Part shown: positions 7,985 to 18,200 of the stretch, piece after piece
Layout of the letters: the number at the start of each line of letters is the position of its first letter
Numbering within the stretch: the first letter of the stretch is position 1
Notes under the pieces: model-generated
Database searches by the model: none
Seen by the model: the letters and a program-made list of their open reading frames with translations, nothing else
Told to the model about the DNA's origin: nothing
Translations under genes and position numbers: made by a program
Source: Oligoflexia bacterium
GTDB taxonomy: Bacteria > Bdellovibrionota > UBA1018
DNA length: 64,000 bases
Assembly (NCBI GenBank): GCA_023701205.1
Contig: JAMPXJ010000004.1
Location: 62,001-126,000 of the forward strand
Reading direction: 5' to 3'

Positions 7985-8012
7985 ATTTTACGCTCGAAAA
8001 ACCGTATGTCAA
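7985..8012 (-). promoter_or_regulatory. Sigma-70 promoter of the pilin/Cox11-like operon
   Basis: TTGACA and TAAAAT on the minus strand, 16 bases apart, in the A+T-rich gap between the divergent genes. The expected start of transcription, near 7978, leaves a short leader before either candidate start codon. It is one of the best promoter matches in the window. Confidence 0.7.
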
Positions 8013-8074
8013 TTCACCGCCGATCAGCGTCCAGGCCGGCACGATGATTGACCTTTCCGCGGGCGGGCGGGACA

Positions 8075-11000
8075 ATGTCGGTCGTGGGATTCCGCGCTTT
8101 CAAATGGCAGCTCGGCGTTTATGCGCTCCTGACGGGACTGCTCTTCGCCAATCTCCTCGTCCTCAAGCCCTTCCCGCTCTCCCAGAATTCCTATACCCAT
8201 CTCCGGATCGCGCGCCTCTACCTGCAGGGGGTCTTCGACCTGAGCTCCCTGGGCGTGCTGCCGCACAGCGGTTTTGGCGAGGCCTTCATCAATCAACACG
8301 CGCTTTATCACCTGCTCCTGCTGCCGTTTGTCGCGCTCTTCGACGATCCGATCGCTGCGAAGCTCGCGAACGCGACACTGGTCGCGTCGTTCCTGGCCGG
8401 GCTCGCGTTCCTGCTGCGGGAGCTGCGGGTCAAAAACCCGTTTCTCTGGGCGACGATCGTTCCCTTCCTCGGAGAGAGCTTCTATCCGCGCCTCTTCTGG
8501 GAGCGGCCCGAGCCTCTGATCGGGGCGTTTCTGTTCTTCACGACGGCCCTGCTGCTGCGGAAGCGCCCCGCGCGCACGTACCTCGTGAGCGGCCTGCTTT
8601 TCGGCTGTCTGAGCTACTTCGCCTGGCTGGGCCCCGCGCTCGCGGCGCTGCGATCGGGATTGCGGGCCGTTCGGCGACAAGGACTCGACCCCGTTCCGCT
8701 TTTGGCGCTCTCCGTGGGCATCGCCGGAAGCCTCCTCCTTTCCTGGCATCCTCTGCGGAACTTCTCCTATGCCATCGCGCTGATCCGGGACACCGCCGGG
8801 CATTCCGTCCGGATCGCGGAGTGGCTTCCCGCGCCGGAGCCGCTGACCCGCGGCGCGCCCGCGGCATTGCTGCTGTTCGCGGGCCTGCTGGGCCTGGCGC
8901 GGAAAAAAGCGCGCGCGCGCGAGCCGCAGATCTTCATCGCCGGGTGCGCGACGCTTTTTTTCCTGCTCACGCTCCGCTCGCAGCGCTTCGAATACCTGAC
9001 GGGCGCTTTCAGCGGCGCGCTCTTCGTCTCGGTCTTCCTCCGCCAGCCGGCTTTCACGTGGTTCTCGCGCCGCAACCTGGCCTCGGGCCTCATCCTGCTT
9101 CTGGCGCTCGGGGGCCTCGCGCGGGCGGCCCAAGGAATCCGCGCGATCGCCGCTCCAGAGTTCCAGGGAGCGCAGGGGGATCTCTACCCGTTAGCGCCTT
9201 TTCTCCAATGGCATGCGCGCAACGGACTTGCGGAACAGCCCTTCATCAATTTCCGATGGGAATACTGGAGCCAGGAATTCCATGCTGCCCCCCGCACCCG
9301 AGCGGAACCCGGGTTCTCGATGTCCCTCTATCGCACGCATGCGCCCGATCTTTTCGAGCTCTTCGAGACGCTCCGCTACGTGCCCGAAGCCTGGAGCGGC
9401 GACCGTGCCGCGGAGTTCTGGACGCGCCTGGTCCGGGCGACGCCCGCCCGCCATCTCCTCGTGGACAAGAAGTCCGCGGCGATCGAGCGCTTCGATCGCC
9501 ATCGCGAGCTTTTCACGCCGGTCTACGAGGATGTCGGCGTGAAGTTCTTCCGCATCCATGACCCGCGCGAGGACACGCGGCGGCTCGCGATCCAGGACGA
9601 GATCCGGGAGCGCCTGCAACGGAAGATCACAGCGCTGCTCGACGCGCGGATCGCCGGCGCGGGGGAGGCCGAGCTCCTCCGGCTCGGTCGGCGCCTGGAC
9701 GAGGCAGCCCGATCCCTCGCCGAGCCTGCACGCTCCGCCATCGAGCAGGCCGAGCTCTTCGTCACCGTCCACGAGCGCTCCACTCTCGCCATGAGAGGCT
9801 GCTGGAGCCATGACGCCGGGCGCTCCTCGCTTTCGGAGAAACTTGCCTCGGCTTTCGAGAACGCGCTGAAAGATCCGCGTCACGCGCGTCCGCGCGCGCT
9901 TCGGGCGGACGAGGTGGGGCATTACCAGGTCTCCATCCTGCACGACCGGCGGAAAGTCGCCAGCCACTGGGACTTTCCCGTCGGACGCCGGGCCGGCCTC
10001 TACGCCTACGGGCTCAGAGGCGAAGGCGGGCGCCAGGCGACGTTCCTTGCCGAAGTGCCGCTGGGGCGAAGCTGGTCTTCCGAGCGGATCGTCCAGCAGC
10101 TCAGAAGCAAGGCCGGCGTCCGGGAGGATTCCCCATACGAGCTCTCCCTGTCGGATCAGTATGCCTTTTCGGCAGGCGGCTCCCTCCACAAGGGCGTCCC
10201 GCTCGAGCCTGCCTTTCCGCAAGCTCCGGTGGATCGCGCGCGTCTGCGGGCCGCGATCGGGGACGCGACGGAGTTCCTGCTGTCGCTGCAGCGCCCGGAT
10301 GGCGGCTTCGCCTATCAGTACGACCCGTATTCCGATCGACCGGGCGATGCGCTCTCGGGGCTCGAGAGCTCCGAAACGGTCCGGCTCCGCCTCACCTGGA
10401 CCGCCAACGTGCTCTGCCGCGCGACGGATTTCGTCGAGACGCCCGGCTTGCGCGCTCGCGCGCGTCAAGGCTGCGCGGGAGCGCTGCGCCATCTCGAGAG
10501 ACGTTTCGGAGCGCTCAAGCCGGAAACGCTCGGAGTACAGAGCCAGCTCGCGCTTCTGGAGCAGCAGCTCCGGCCCGGCAGCCCGCGCCTGCTCGCGTTG
10601 CGCGGCGAGCTCCTCGCCTTTCGACGCGCCTCCGACGGAAGCTTCGACACCCGGCGCGGCGGGGGCCGCAGAGGCGACGAGGAGCTCTTTTATCCCGGCG
10701 AGGCGCTGCTTTTTTTGGCGCGACGGGCGAGCGGAACCCAAGACCCGGAAGCCACGGAGATCCTTCACCGCGCCCTCCCGTATTATCGAGGCCTTTTCGA
10801 GCGCACGGGGAGCCCGTTTCTGGCACGCTGGCACGCCGAAGCCTACAGCCTCATGGGCTCGGCACCGGAGGGATCGGCCTATCGCGACGCGCTCGAAGCC
10901 ATGTGGAAGGAACTCTCCCGCCAGCTGAGCCCGCCGAGTCCCCTTTGGCCCGAGGCCCAGGGCTGCTTTCTCGGCGGCGCGGAACACCCGAATTATGTCT

Positions 11001-11245
11001 CGGCCCTCCTGCTCGAAGGCTTCGCCCCGGCTCGCAAGACGGGCTCAGTCCCGCGGGAAGAGCTCGATCGCCTCGCCGCGTGCGTGCTGCGCCAGCAGCT
11101 CACGCCCGAGGCGATGGGCGAATTCCGCAACCCCGTGCGCGCGCTCGGCGCATTCCCGACCGGCCTGGACGACCGACGCGTCCGCGTCGATCTTCACGCC
11201 CACGCGCTCAACGCCTTGATGAGCTACTCCGCGAGCCTGGACTAG
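8075..11245 (+). CDS. Giant fusion: GT-C-like membrane region, AMMECR1-like domain, alpha/alpha-barrel-like C-terminus
   Basis: About 1056 residues from an ATG at 8075 (a TTG at 8048 is also in frame). Residues about 10-385 hold roughly ten hydrophobic segments with an early QNSYTHLRIARLYLQG loop, like dolichol-type GT-C glycosyltransferases. Residues about 560-700 follow the AMMECR1 fold in order: MRGCW, ALKDPRHARPRAL, HYQVSIL, VGRRAGLYAYG, ATFLAEVPLGRSW, LRSKAGV. Residues about 722-1056 hold helical hairpin repeats beginning FLLSLQRPDGGFAYQYDPYS, like alpha/alpha-toroid glycosidase or epimerase folds. It stands alone between a divergent pilin operon and a convergent antiporter. The fusion is unusual; the function is unknown, probably envelope glycan modification. 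Confidence 0.65.
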   Translation: MSVVGFRAFKWQLGVYALLTGLLFANLLVLKPFPLSQNSYTHLRIARLYLQGVFDLSSLGVLPHSGFGEAFINQHALYHLLLLPFVALFDDPIAAKLANATLVASFLAGLAFLLRELRVKNPFLWATIVPFLGESFYPRLFWERPEPLIGAFLFFTTALLLRKRPARTYLVSGLLFGCLSYFAWLGPALAALRSGLRAVRRQGLDPVPLLALSVGIAGSLLLSWHPLRNFSYAIALIRDTAGHSVRIAEWLPAPEPLTRGAPAALLLFAGLLGLARKKARAREPQIFIAGCATLFFLLTLRSQRFEYLTGAFSGALFVSVFLRQPAFTWFSRRNLASGLILLLALGGLARAAQGIRAIAAPEFQGAQGDLYPLAPFLQWHARNGLAEQPFINFRWEYWSQEFHAAPRTRAEPGFSMSLYRTHAPDLFELFETLRYVPEAWSGDRAAEFWTRLVRATPARHLLVDKKSAAIERFDRHRELFTPVYEDVGVKFFRIHDPREDTRRLAIQDEIRERLQRKITALLDARIAGAGEAELLRLGRRLDEAARSLAEPARSAIEQAELFVTVHERSTLAMRGCWSHDAGRSSLSEKLASAFENALKDPRHARPRALRADEVGHYQVSILHDRRKVASHWDFPVGRRAGLYAYGLRGEGGRQATFLAEVPLGRSWSSERIVQQLRSKAGVREDSPYELSLSDQYAFSAGGSLHKGVPLEPAFPQAPVDRARLRAAIGDATEFLLSLQRPDGGFAYQYDPYSDRPGDALSGLESSETVRLRLTWTANVLCRATDFVETPGLRARARQGCAGALRHLERRFGALKPETLGVQSQLALLEQQLRPGSPRLLALRGELLAFRRASDGSFDTRRGGGRRGDEELFYPGEALLFLARRASGTQDPEATEILHRALPYYRGLFERTGSPFLARWHAEAYSLMGSAPEGSAYRDALEAMWKELSRQLSPPSPLWPEAQGCFLGGAEHPNYVSALLLEGFAPARKTGSVPREELDRLAACVLRQQLTPEAMGEFRNPVRALGAFPTGLDDRRVRVDLHAHALNALMSYSASLD

Positions 11246-11314
11246 CACCGCGGCACTCGCCTCAAAGCGCCAGCAGCTTCGGCCGAGCTCGCCTCGCACT
11301 CGGGCGAAGTCGGC

Positions 11315-12508
11315 TCACGCCAGCCGCGGCAGGACCCACTTGCGGAAGAGCAGCGGCGTGATGAGCGTGGTCACGACGCCCATCAGGACCAGCGTCGAGA
11401 ACAGCCCCTGCCCGATGAAACCCCGCTCGTAAGCGATGCTCGCCACGACCAGCTCCATGACGCCGCGGCCATTGAGGATGATGCCGATGCCGAGCGCGCG
11501 CTCGGGCGGGAGGCGCAAAAGCCGGCCCCCGAGCCACCCGGCGTAGATTTTCGACCCGATCGAGACCACGAGCACCACGAGCACGAAGCCCGCCGACTGC
11601 ATGGCCTCCACATCGAACTCCAGCCCCAGGTACGCGAAGAACACCGGCGCCAGGAACCCGCCGGTCACCGACCCCAGTGTGCGCTCGAGCTCGTGAAAGC
11701 GCGAGACCAGGAAGAACTTGCGGTCGATCAGGAGCGACCCGAAGAAGGCGCCGATCACGAAGTGGAAGCCCAGCAGCTCGCTCACGGATCCGAAGACGAG
11801 CACGAAGACGACCAGGATCCCGAAGAGCGCCTCGTTGCCGAGCCACTGGACGAGCTTCTCGGGGATCCGTTCCACGTGGATGCCTTTTTCGACCATCTTC
11901 TCGAGGATCCAGTTGAAGCCCAGGATGAAAGCCCCGAGCACCACGAGCTTCGAGCTCGTCGTCAGGATCGACACGGCGACGCCCTGGAAGCTCCGCTGCG
12001 CCGGCAGATTGAGGATCACGCCGAGGGCCAGCAGCGCCGCCACGTCGTTGAAGATCGCCGTGGCCACCGAGTAGCGGGCGATATCCGAGTCCAGCAGCTT
12101 GAAGCTCTGCAGTATCCGCACCGCGACCGGCAGGGCGGTGATCGAGATGCACAATCCCAGGAACACCGTCCTCATCACGTCGAGGCCGAAAACGATGCCA
12201 ACCAGCATTCCCGCGAAAAGCGGGATCACGAACCCCAGCACCGCGATGAGAAAGCCTCGCCCCCGCAGCGCATCGACCACGTCCTTGAACTTCATCTCCA
12301 GCCCCGCCGAGAGCACCACGAGAAAGACGGCGAGCTCCGAGATCCCCGCCAGCGCCGGGCTCGGCTGGATCGCGTCGAGCATGCTCGGACCCAGAAGCAC
12401 TCCCGCGAGCATCTCGCCGACGATCGCGGGCTGGTTGAATTTATGGAAGAGCTGCCCGAAAAGGCGGGCCACCACGATCAGCAGAAGCAGGCTCGTCAGC
12501 AGAGGCAT
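11315..12508 (-). CDS. CPA2-family cation/proton antiporter
   Basis: 397 residues with about 12 hydrophobic segments and no cytoplasmic TrkA domain. Characteristic stretches are NQPAIVGEMLAGVLLGPS near the N-terminus, LFLVVLSAGLEMKFKD-like text around residue 60, and SITALPVAVRILQ and FNDVAALLALG in the conserved core helices, where the ND pair is the expected ion site. The C-terminal ILNGRGVMELVVA is also typical of Na+/H+ exchangers of the CPA2 (Kef/NapA-like) group. It should exchange Na+ or K+ for protons across the inner membrane. The gene stands alone; its start (MPLLTSLLLL) lacks a strong ribosome site. Confidence 0.85.
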   Translation of the reverse strand: MPLLTSLLLLIVVARLFGQLFHKFNQPAIVGEMLAGVLLGPSMLDAIQPSPALAGISELAVFLVVLSAGLEMKFKDVVDALRGRGFLIAVLGFVIPLFAGMLVGIVFGLDVMRTVFLGLCISITALPVAVRILQSFKLLDSDIARYSVATAIFNDVAALLALGVILNLPAQRSFQGVAVSILTTSSKLVVLGAFILGFNWILEKMVEKGIHVERIPEKLVQWLGNEALFGILVVFVLVFGSVSELLGFHFVIGAFFGSLLIDRKFFLVSRFHELERTLGSVTGGFLAPVFFAYLGLEFDVEAMQSAGFVLVVLVVSIGSKIYAGWLGGRLLRLPPERALGIGIILNGRGVMELVVASIAYERGFIGQGLFSTLVLMGVVTTLITPLLFRKWVLPRLA

Positions 12509-12681
12509 CAGGAAAGCTTAATGGTATTCGTGCAGGAAAGAAACCCCTGGCTGGCGAACCCGTTACTGGAACGACATCCCGGTTTCACGAGAATCATTCC
12601 CCGCATTTCGCCCCTTCTTTCGGGGCTTCAGCGCGACCTCCAGAGCGTCTTCGCCGTGCGCGACCCGAATTTCGGGTGCGT
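12509..12681. other. Intergenic edge of the low-G+C island
   Basis: No gene is visible. Two short hairpins are present: GCCCC/GGGGC at 12610-12626 and ACCCGA/TCGGGT at 12663-12677. Neither has a T-run, but the second begins just after the yfaP stop and could end or stabilise that mRNA. Base composition changes from G+C-rich to more mixed about here. Confidence 0.4.
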
Positions 12682-13455
12682 CTAAGGAACAATGAAAGAA
12701 TGAATCAGGGTCAAGTCTCCAGGTCGCCTCATCGGAACGCTGAACGTCTCTTTCTTCTCGTCCACCGTATTCTGGCTCGAAATCACGGAAACCCGGGCCA
12801 CCGTGAGATCGTCTCGCGGTCCCGAACCGTAGTAATTCACGTATACGAGGTAGGTGCCCTTGAGCGGGCTTGGCGTTGAGAAAATTTCCGGGCCATATCC
12901 CGTCGTCACATCGACATCCAATGCGCCGCCGTTCCCGACAACTCGCTGTCCATACCAGGCGTGTTGCCCATCAGGGCTCACTACATGGAGATCAAGATCG
13001 GTTTGATTGGTATCCCAAGACAGAACGACGCTCAGCTTAGGCTGAGTCAAACCAGGATTGGATTCGTAAAACTGGACGCGAGCGCGGTCTTTGTTATCCC
13101 GCCCCCTGACTTCAACGCTATTTGATCCGCTCCCAAAGAGATAGGGCCTGGAAAACGCGTCTCCATTGACGAGCAATGGCATCGGAACCCCGTTGACGAT
13201 CAGCGTATACGGTTCTTCCACGCCTTTCTTGGTAGACGCTATCCTACCCTTGATGAGGGCAGCTTTGCTTTGATCTTCCTGAGTATTGACCGTAGAAGCC
13301 GGATAACTCACCTTTTGGGTGAACTTGAGAAGCTCCTTTGAAGAATTCCGCCAGCCGCCTTGGGGAGTTTCAATTTGAATGTCCGACGCGATGGCGCTGA
13401 CTCCCGCCGTGATGACCATCATCATCCCAAATGCGCTTGTCTTACCTAATCTCAT
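12682..13455 (-). CDS. yfaP: YfaP-like secreted protein, DUF2135
   Basis: Last gene of a yfa/mag-type operon. ATG at 13455 (a GTG at 13461 is also possible). Residues 1-24 form a signal peptide ending VSAIASD. The C-terminal half contains the DUF2135 hallmark LSWDTNQTDLDLHVVSPDG followed by VDVTTGYGPEIF and LKGTYLVYVNYYGSG. The family is periplasmic and is encoded beside bacterial alpha-2-macroglobulins; its exact role is not known. The start overlaps the end of yfaQ by about 14 bases, so the two are probably translationally coupled. Confidence 0.8.
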   Translation of the reverse strand: MRLGKTSAFGMMMVITAGVSAIASDIQIETPQGGWRNSSKELLKFTQKVSYPASTVNTQEDQSKAALIKGRIASTKKGVEEPYTLIVNGVPMPLLVNGDAFSRPYLFGSGSNSVEVRGRDNKDRARVQFYESNPGLTQPKLSVVLSWDTNQTDLDLHVVSPDGQHAWYGQRVVGNGGALDVDVTTGYGPEIFSTPSPLKGTYLVYVNYYGSGPRDDLTVARVSVISSQNTVDEKKETFSVPMRRPGDLTLIHSFIVP

Positions 13456-15208
13456 ACCCACCCACCTGTCCCTGATTCACAACGAGGTCTTTAGCTCTCG
13501 CTTCGATAAATGCCTCATTCAATCCATTCGGATGATATTTAAACGCCAGATGCAGGTATTCGTGGGCTGCGGTGATTTGGTCCTCAAGATCCCCCGAATA
13601 CTTCATGTAAATGACATTATTATCTGAATCTGAATAAGGTTGCGCCGAAGTCGATCGACACACTTTGATTCTTTCTGGCGGTTGAAAGCCGCTGATGCTC
13701 GATAGCCTGGAAAGCCACGCTCTGTTTTGTCTTTGAATCCATTTCTCCGCGTCTGGCAGCCTCTGACAGACAGCATGGCTTCGCGCCTCTGCGAACCCGA
13801 GCTGCATGGACGGGTAGCTGGCTCTCAGGATCTCATCAAAGAAGCTTCCACGTGATGCCATGTCCTTGGCTCGTGCCCAACTGAGGACATTGGGGCCGCC
13901 AATGGCCTGGTGATATCTGACCCCTGAAACCCCCTTGATCACCATTCGATCACTCCAGTTTGCGATCTTGAGGGCGACTGCGCTGGGCGGGTTCGCTGAA
14001 ACTCTCTGCATACGCGTTGAATCAGCGATCGCGTAGCAGCCATCGTGCTTCTTCGCATTCTGGTAAAGGTAGGTCCTGATCAAGATCCCGAAGGCTCGCG
14101 CCGCCTCCAAAGGCGATCGATCGATTTCCCGGTCGATCACCCTGGCAATGTAATTGTTGACGCTGAATCGGCCCGTGACTTCCTTTGCGCCACCCCTCGA
14201 GATCTCAGACCGCAACTCTCCGTTAGACGTGAAGTCGAGATGGTTGCCATTTGAAAACGAGACTCGAAATTTTCCGTTTAAAGGGCCGCCCGACACAACC
14301 CGTCGTGACGGGAGTTCAAGAATTTCCTTGATTGGATACCGCTCAAAGAAAGCGACTCTCACGCACTCGTTGGAATCAATGGGGGTTCGCGTTTCAGCGA
14401 ACTCCGCGATTCTCTTAGACCAGATTGAGAGAACTTGGGCACTGCTGCCCTGGGCACGCCCCCAGACGGGTGATCCATCCGTTAGCCATCCAGCAAATCC
14501 GCCCAGAAATTTGCCTTCGCGGCTTGGGTCGTCCCAGGTAAAGGTCTTGACGCGCAAAGAAGAGCCGAGCCTTTTCACTGCTCCTCTGGCAGTGCCATCG
14601 ATGACGACTTGAGCGAGAACAGCGTTGATCTTCCCGAACGACTCCGGGTAGCGGGTAAATTTCTCCAGAGCCTGCAGAAGCTCCACGACCGGCACGTCTA
14701 CGCCAGGACGAAGTTTCGCCAAGCTGATCAACCAATCGAAATGGAGACCGATCTTTCCTACCCAGAAGCTTCGCCAACTGGAATCCGTTATGTTGAGCCG
14801 AGCTGGGGCGAAATACGACCCACAAGATTTCGAAAGTGCCTCATCGAGGCCAATATCCCCATTGGGCTTGCAACAAAAAAGTTCCTCTCTATCCTCACCC
14901 TTGCAGACATATCGGGAAGGTTGCATCTTGTTTTCGGACAAGTAGAAGTAAACGAAGAGTTTCCACACGCTGCCCATCGCTGTCGCGGACGAGGCAGTCA
15001 ACGGAACCGACTCAATGGCGGTCGAATCACGATGCAAATGATATTGAATCGGCGCGCGGCCATCTTTTAGGACGGCAAGCTCCAGCTTATCGTTGGCGGC
15101 AGAAAGGGTATTTGTCCCCTCATTGATCGACGCTGAGGCGATTGCTGAGAACGGAATCATCAGCAACGCGACCTTAACGCACGGTAATTTTCCTGGTCGC
15201 AGAACCAT
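13442..15208 (-). CDS. yfaQ: YfaQ-like secreted protein, DUF2300
   Basis: Start ATG at 15208, fixed by GGAGGAA four bases upstream; longer in-frame extensions have no site. A signal peptide covers residues 1-27 (VKVALLMIPFSAIASA). About 588 residues. Recognisable features are GWLTDGSPVWGRAQGSSAQ around residue 265 and, near the C-terminus, HEYLHLAFKYHPNG with NEAFIEARAKDL, an HExxH-like arrangement (HEYLH) that may be a zinc site. It overlaps the yfaS stop by 35 bases. Gene order and domain content match the enterobacterial yfaATSQP set. Confidence 0.8.
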   Translation of the reverse strand: MVLRPGKLPCVKVALLMIPFSAIASASINEGTNTLSAANDKLELAVLKDGRAPIQYHLHRDSTAIESVPLTASSATAMGSVWKLFVYFYLSENKMQPSRYVCKGEDREELFCCKPNGDIGLDEALSKSCGSYFAPARLNITDSSWRSFWVGKIGLHFDWLISLAKLRPGVDVPVVELLQALEKFTRYPESFGKINAVLAQVVIDGTARGAVKRLGSSLRVKTFTWDDPSREGKFLGGFAGWLTDGSPVWGRAQGSSAQVLSIWSKRIAEFAETRTPIDSNECVRVAFFERYPIKEILELPSRRVVSGGPLNGKFRVSFSNGNHLDFTSNGELRSEISRGGAKEVTGRFSVNNYIARVIDREIDRSPLEAARAFGILIRTYLYQNAKKHDGCYAIADSTRMQRVSANPPSAVALKIANWSDRMVIKGVSGVRYHQAIGGPNVLSWARAKDMASRGSFFDEILRASYPSMQLGFAEARSHAVCQRLPDAEKWIQRQNRAWLSRLSSISGFQPPERIKVCRSTSAQPYSDSDNNVIYMKYSGDLEDQITAAHEYLHLAFKYHPNGLNEAFIEARAKDLVVNQGQVGGYEIR

Positions 15209-18200
15209 TTCCTCCTTCGAATCCTTTTTGAGCAGGTGAATACATCCGGAAGAACCGTGTTGGCGGGATTTCAAAACTTCCGGACTGCGAGAAGCGGACT
15301 AAATGACGAATCGTAACCGGCTTATCCAGCTTTTCGATGGCGGCTGAGTAGGCTTTGTCACCAGGCTGAAACGAAGAAACTCCGATTTGGATCGGGCTTC
15401 CATCTGCGCCTTTCACTATCATCCCCCACGTTGTTTGCTCCACCTCTCCACCTGGCGGAAGCGCAGCCTCAAGCAGTCCGAATTGGAAGATGTCATTGCC
15501 CTGCGGACTGATCGTGATCTCATCAAGGTAGATTTCCTTCGAATCGAGCGCCCATTCCCCTGCTATGGGGGCTAACTCAAACTCGAGTGGCTTTTCCTTT
15601 TGAACCAGCTTGGATAGTTTTCTCTCAATCTTCACGGGCAGACTGCTGATTTCTCTCTTGTAACTGTCATAGATCAGGTGGAAAGAGCTCCCGGACTGAA
15701 GGATGGATTCGGGAAGCCCCTTTAGGGGTGCGCTTCCCCGGTATTGCCAAGTCACTCGACCCAACTTTGAGTCCGTTTTTGCCCAGCCTTGTCCCAGAGC
15801 CAAAGATGAATCTGATGGGCCAGGCCTCAGTGCAGGTCCCAAAGCGCGGTGTAAAAATGCGAGGGCGAGGCCGCGCTCAATCGTAGGAACTTCAATTGCG
15901 AGACCGTTGAGCACGTTCTCGGCTATAGCTCGGTCTTCAGCGGTCATACCCGTGCTTTCCTTGCCGAGAAGATAGGCGCTTGATGCCAGAGGCGACTTGG
16001 ATTCGATGGCTCTTTTCTTTGCTTCACTGACGCGGGCAGCGAGATCCCCAGGCAGAGCAGTACCTGCCTTCTTACTCGCGACTTCGAGCAGGATGAAAAG
16101 CGCCGCATTTCCTCCCGTGGGATCGCCCTCAAAAAGCGGGCTATCACCCTTCGATGCGCTGTTTGCGGCCTCAAGGACCCCTTGGGCCAAGGTTTTGATC
16201 GGAAGTCCCATTTCAGAGGCCATCCAGAGAATAATCACCCGATTCAATAGGGGCTCTGCCTCGCCCAGCTTCTTATAGACCTCCAAAACATGTTCCCGAT
16301 GCTCTTGCGGAAGCCTCATTCCCAGCGCCCGAGTGGCGGTCCAGTCCGCGTAGTAGGCGTATGCGGTCATGAAGGCCGACTGAGAAGTCTGATCCCCCCA
16401 CCAACTGAAGCTGGCTTCAGGGCCAGCCATCTTCACGAGGCGCAAGCGCTCGTAGATGAGGCGGTTTTGCAGCTTTTCACGCACGACCTCCGACGTTCCC
16501 ATCTGCTGAATGCTTGGGAAGACCAAAGCAAGCGGCAGCAATCTGCTACTGGTCTGTTCGACGCAACCGTAGGGATAATCAACAAGATAATCGACCGCGC
16601 GGAAGAAGGATTCATTTGCGCCCAGTGCTGAGTTCAAGCGGAGATTAAATGCGCCTGGAGGCACATCCAGGCTGCTTGGACTGACTTTCAGGGTCTGGGT
16701 CGTTACCCACTCCAGCGGAGACACTGCCAGCTTCACCGCGAGTTGATCCAATGTTCTTCCACCATCCATGACCACTAACGAAACATCACCGTCTCTTTCC
16801 GCCTTGAGTGGAAGCGAAAGATAGTTTGAGCCAGGATGAAGGGTCAGCATTTGGTTATTGGGCGCACCTACACCCGTGGCTTCGAAGGCTACGCTCTCGT
16901 CCCGATCGGTCAGATTGAAAACAGCGACGCTAACCTGCGCCTGATCTCCCTTGCGGAAGCTCGTTGGACCAGTCCATTTCAGATAGACATCTTTTTGAGA
17001 AACGATGGTATCACGCCTTTGGCCCACGAATCCGTTAGAAGCGAGCGCTCGCCCGGTGATTCTCCATCTCGTGAGTGAATCGGGCATCACAAAGGAGAAA
17101 CTCGCCTTGCCGGAAGCATCCGTCTTAAGTGTTGGCTCCCAGAAGGCCGTGTCTTTTTCTTCTCGACGTGGGCGTTCCCTGAGCTTGAGGCTCCGTTCGC
17201 CATATTGCGTGGTCGCGCTCGGCGTCGCTCCGGTCGCTGAAACAGCGGCGTCATAGGAGTGAAAGCTCAAGCTGGACGATGTGCGAACCTGATTGCGGCG
17301 AGGATGAAAGAAAAAATCCGCAATGTCTGGGGCGATTTCTGGCTGAAGCACGTAGATCATCTCGTCCACGACTCCAACCGAGAGGGTCGCGTCAACCGGC
17401 TTGCCCCTGAAGGTGGTTTCCACCGAAACATTGACCTTCTCTCCGGGCTGGTACGTTTCCTTGTCCGGCTTGAAGGTGACTAGGACTTTCGGAGTGCTGA
17501 CCTTGATTCCCTTGTTTTCGAAGAAATAATGTCCGTTCGTGACGTAAGCCACCGATAAGGTGATGTTGGGATTGAAGCTCTCTTTGATCGGAATGTCTCC
17601 CTTGAACTCCCGTGCAGAGACCTTCTTCAACTTGATCCAATCTCCTGAATCAGAGACGAGGGAATATTTTTCGACTTTATCGCGCTCGAAGGTGACGAGA
17701 GCTTCGCCGATATCTTCGGAGAACGTGATTAATGCGGATGCCGTGTCTCCCGGCTCATACTCGTTTTTATCCAGCAGAATGGAGACAGTCCCAGGTACGG
17801 AAGCAAGCTCTGGACCTTGTACCCAATGATTGGCGCTCGCTAGGGTGATGCCGTCGTTGTCTTTGACCGTGACCGTATAAGATCCGGGTTTTTCGAAGCT
17901 GACCGAGAATTCCGATTGCGACTCCTTCAAGCTGCCACTGGTCTTGGATTGATCCTGAAGCCGCACAGCTTCCCAAGATGCGAGGGACCTCCGAGGGCCT
18001 TCCGCAACGGCTTTGGCGGCATCAACCCTGAAAGTGACCTTATCCTTGGGCGCGCTGAAGTTTTTCTCCGAAGTCAGAAGCAGCGGAGTCGAACCGGTTT
18101 GCACCAGCAGCTCCTTTGTGGAGGAGACGCGATACGATCCACCATCCACAGCGCGGATGGAAATCACATATCGCGAGGGCTCGGCCACTGGCGGGATATC

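Noticed and set aside
9191..10987. 598-codon minus-strand frame
   Set aside because: Antisense to the AMMECR1 fusion gene, with no recognisable motif, low-complexity charged composition and no good start site.
12600..12680. Far-end attachment site of the yfa island
   Set aside because: No copy of the 17-bp tRNA-Asp 3' end was found near 12.6 kb; the island boundary there is seen only as a change in composition.
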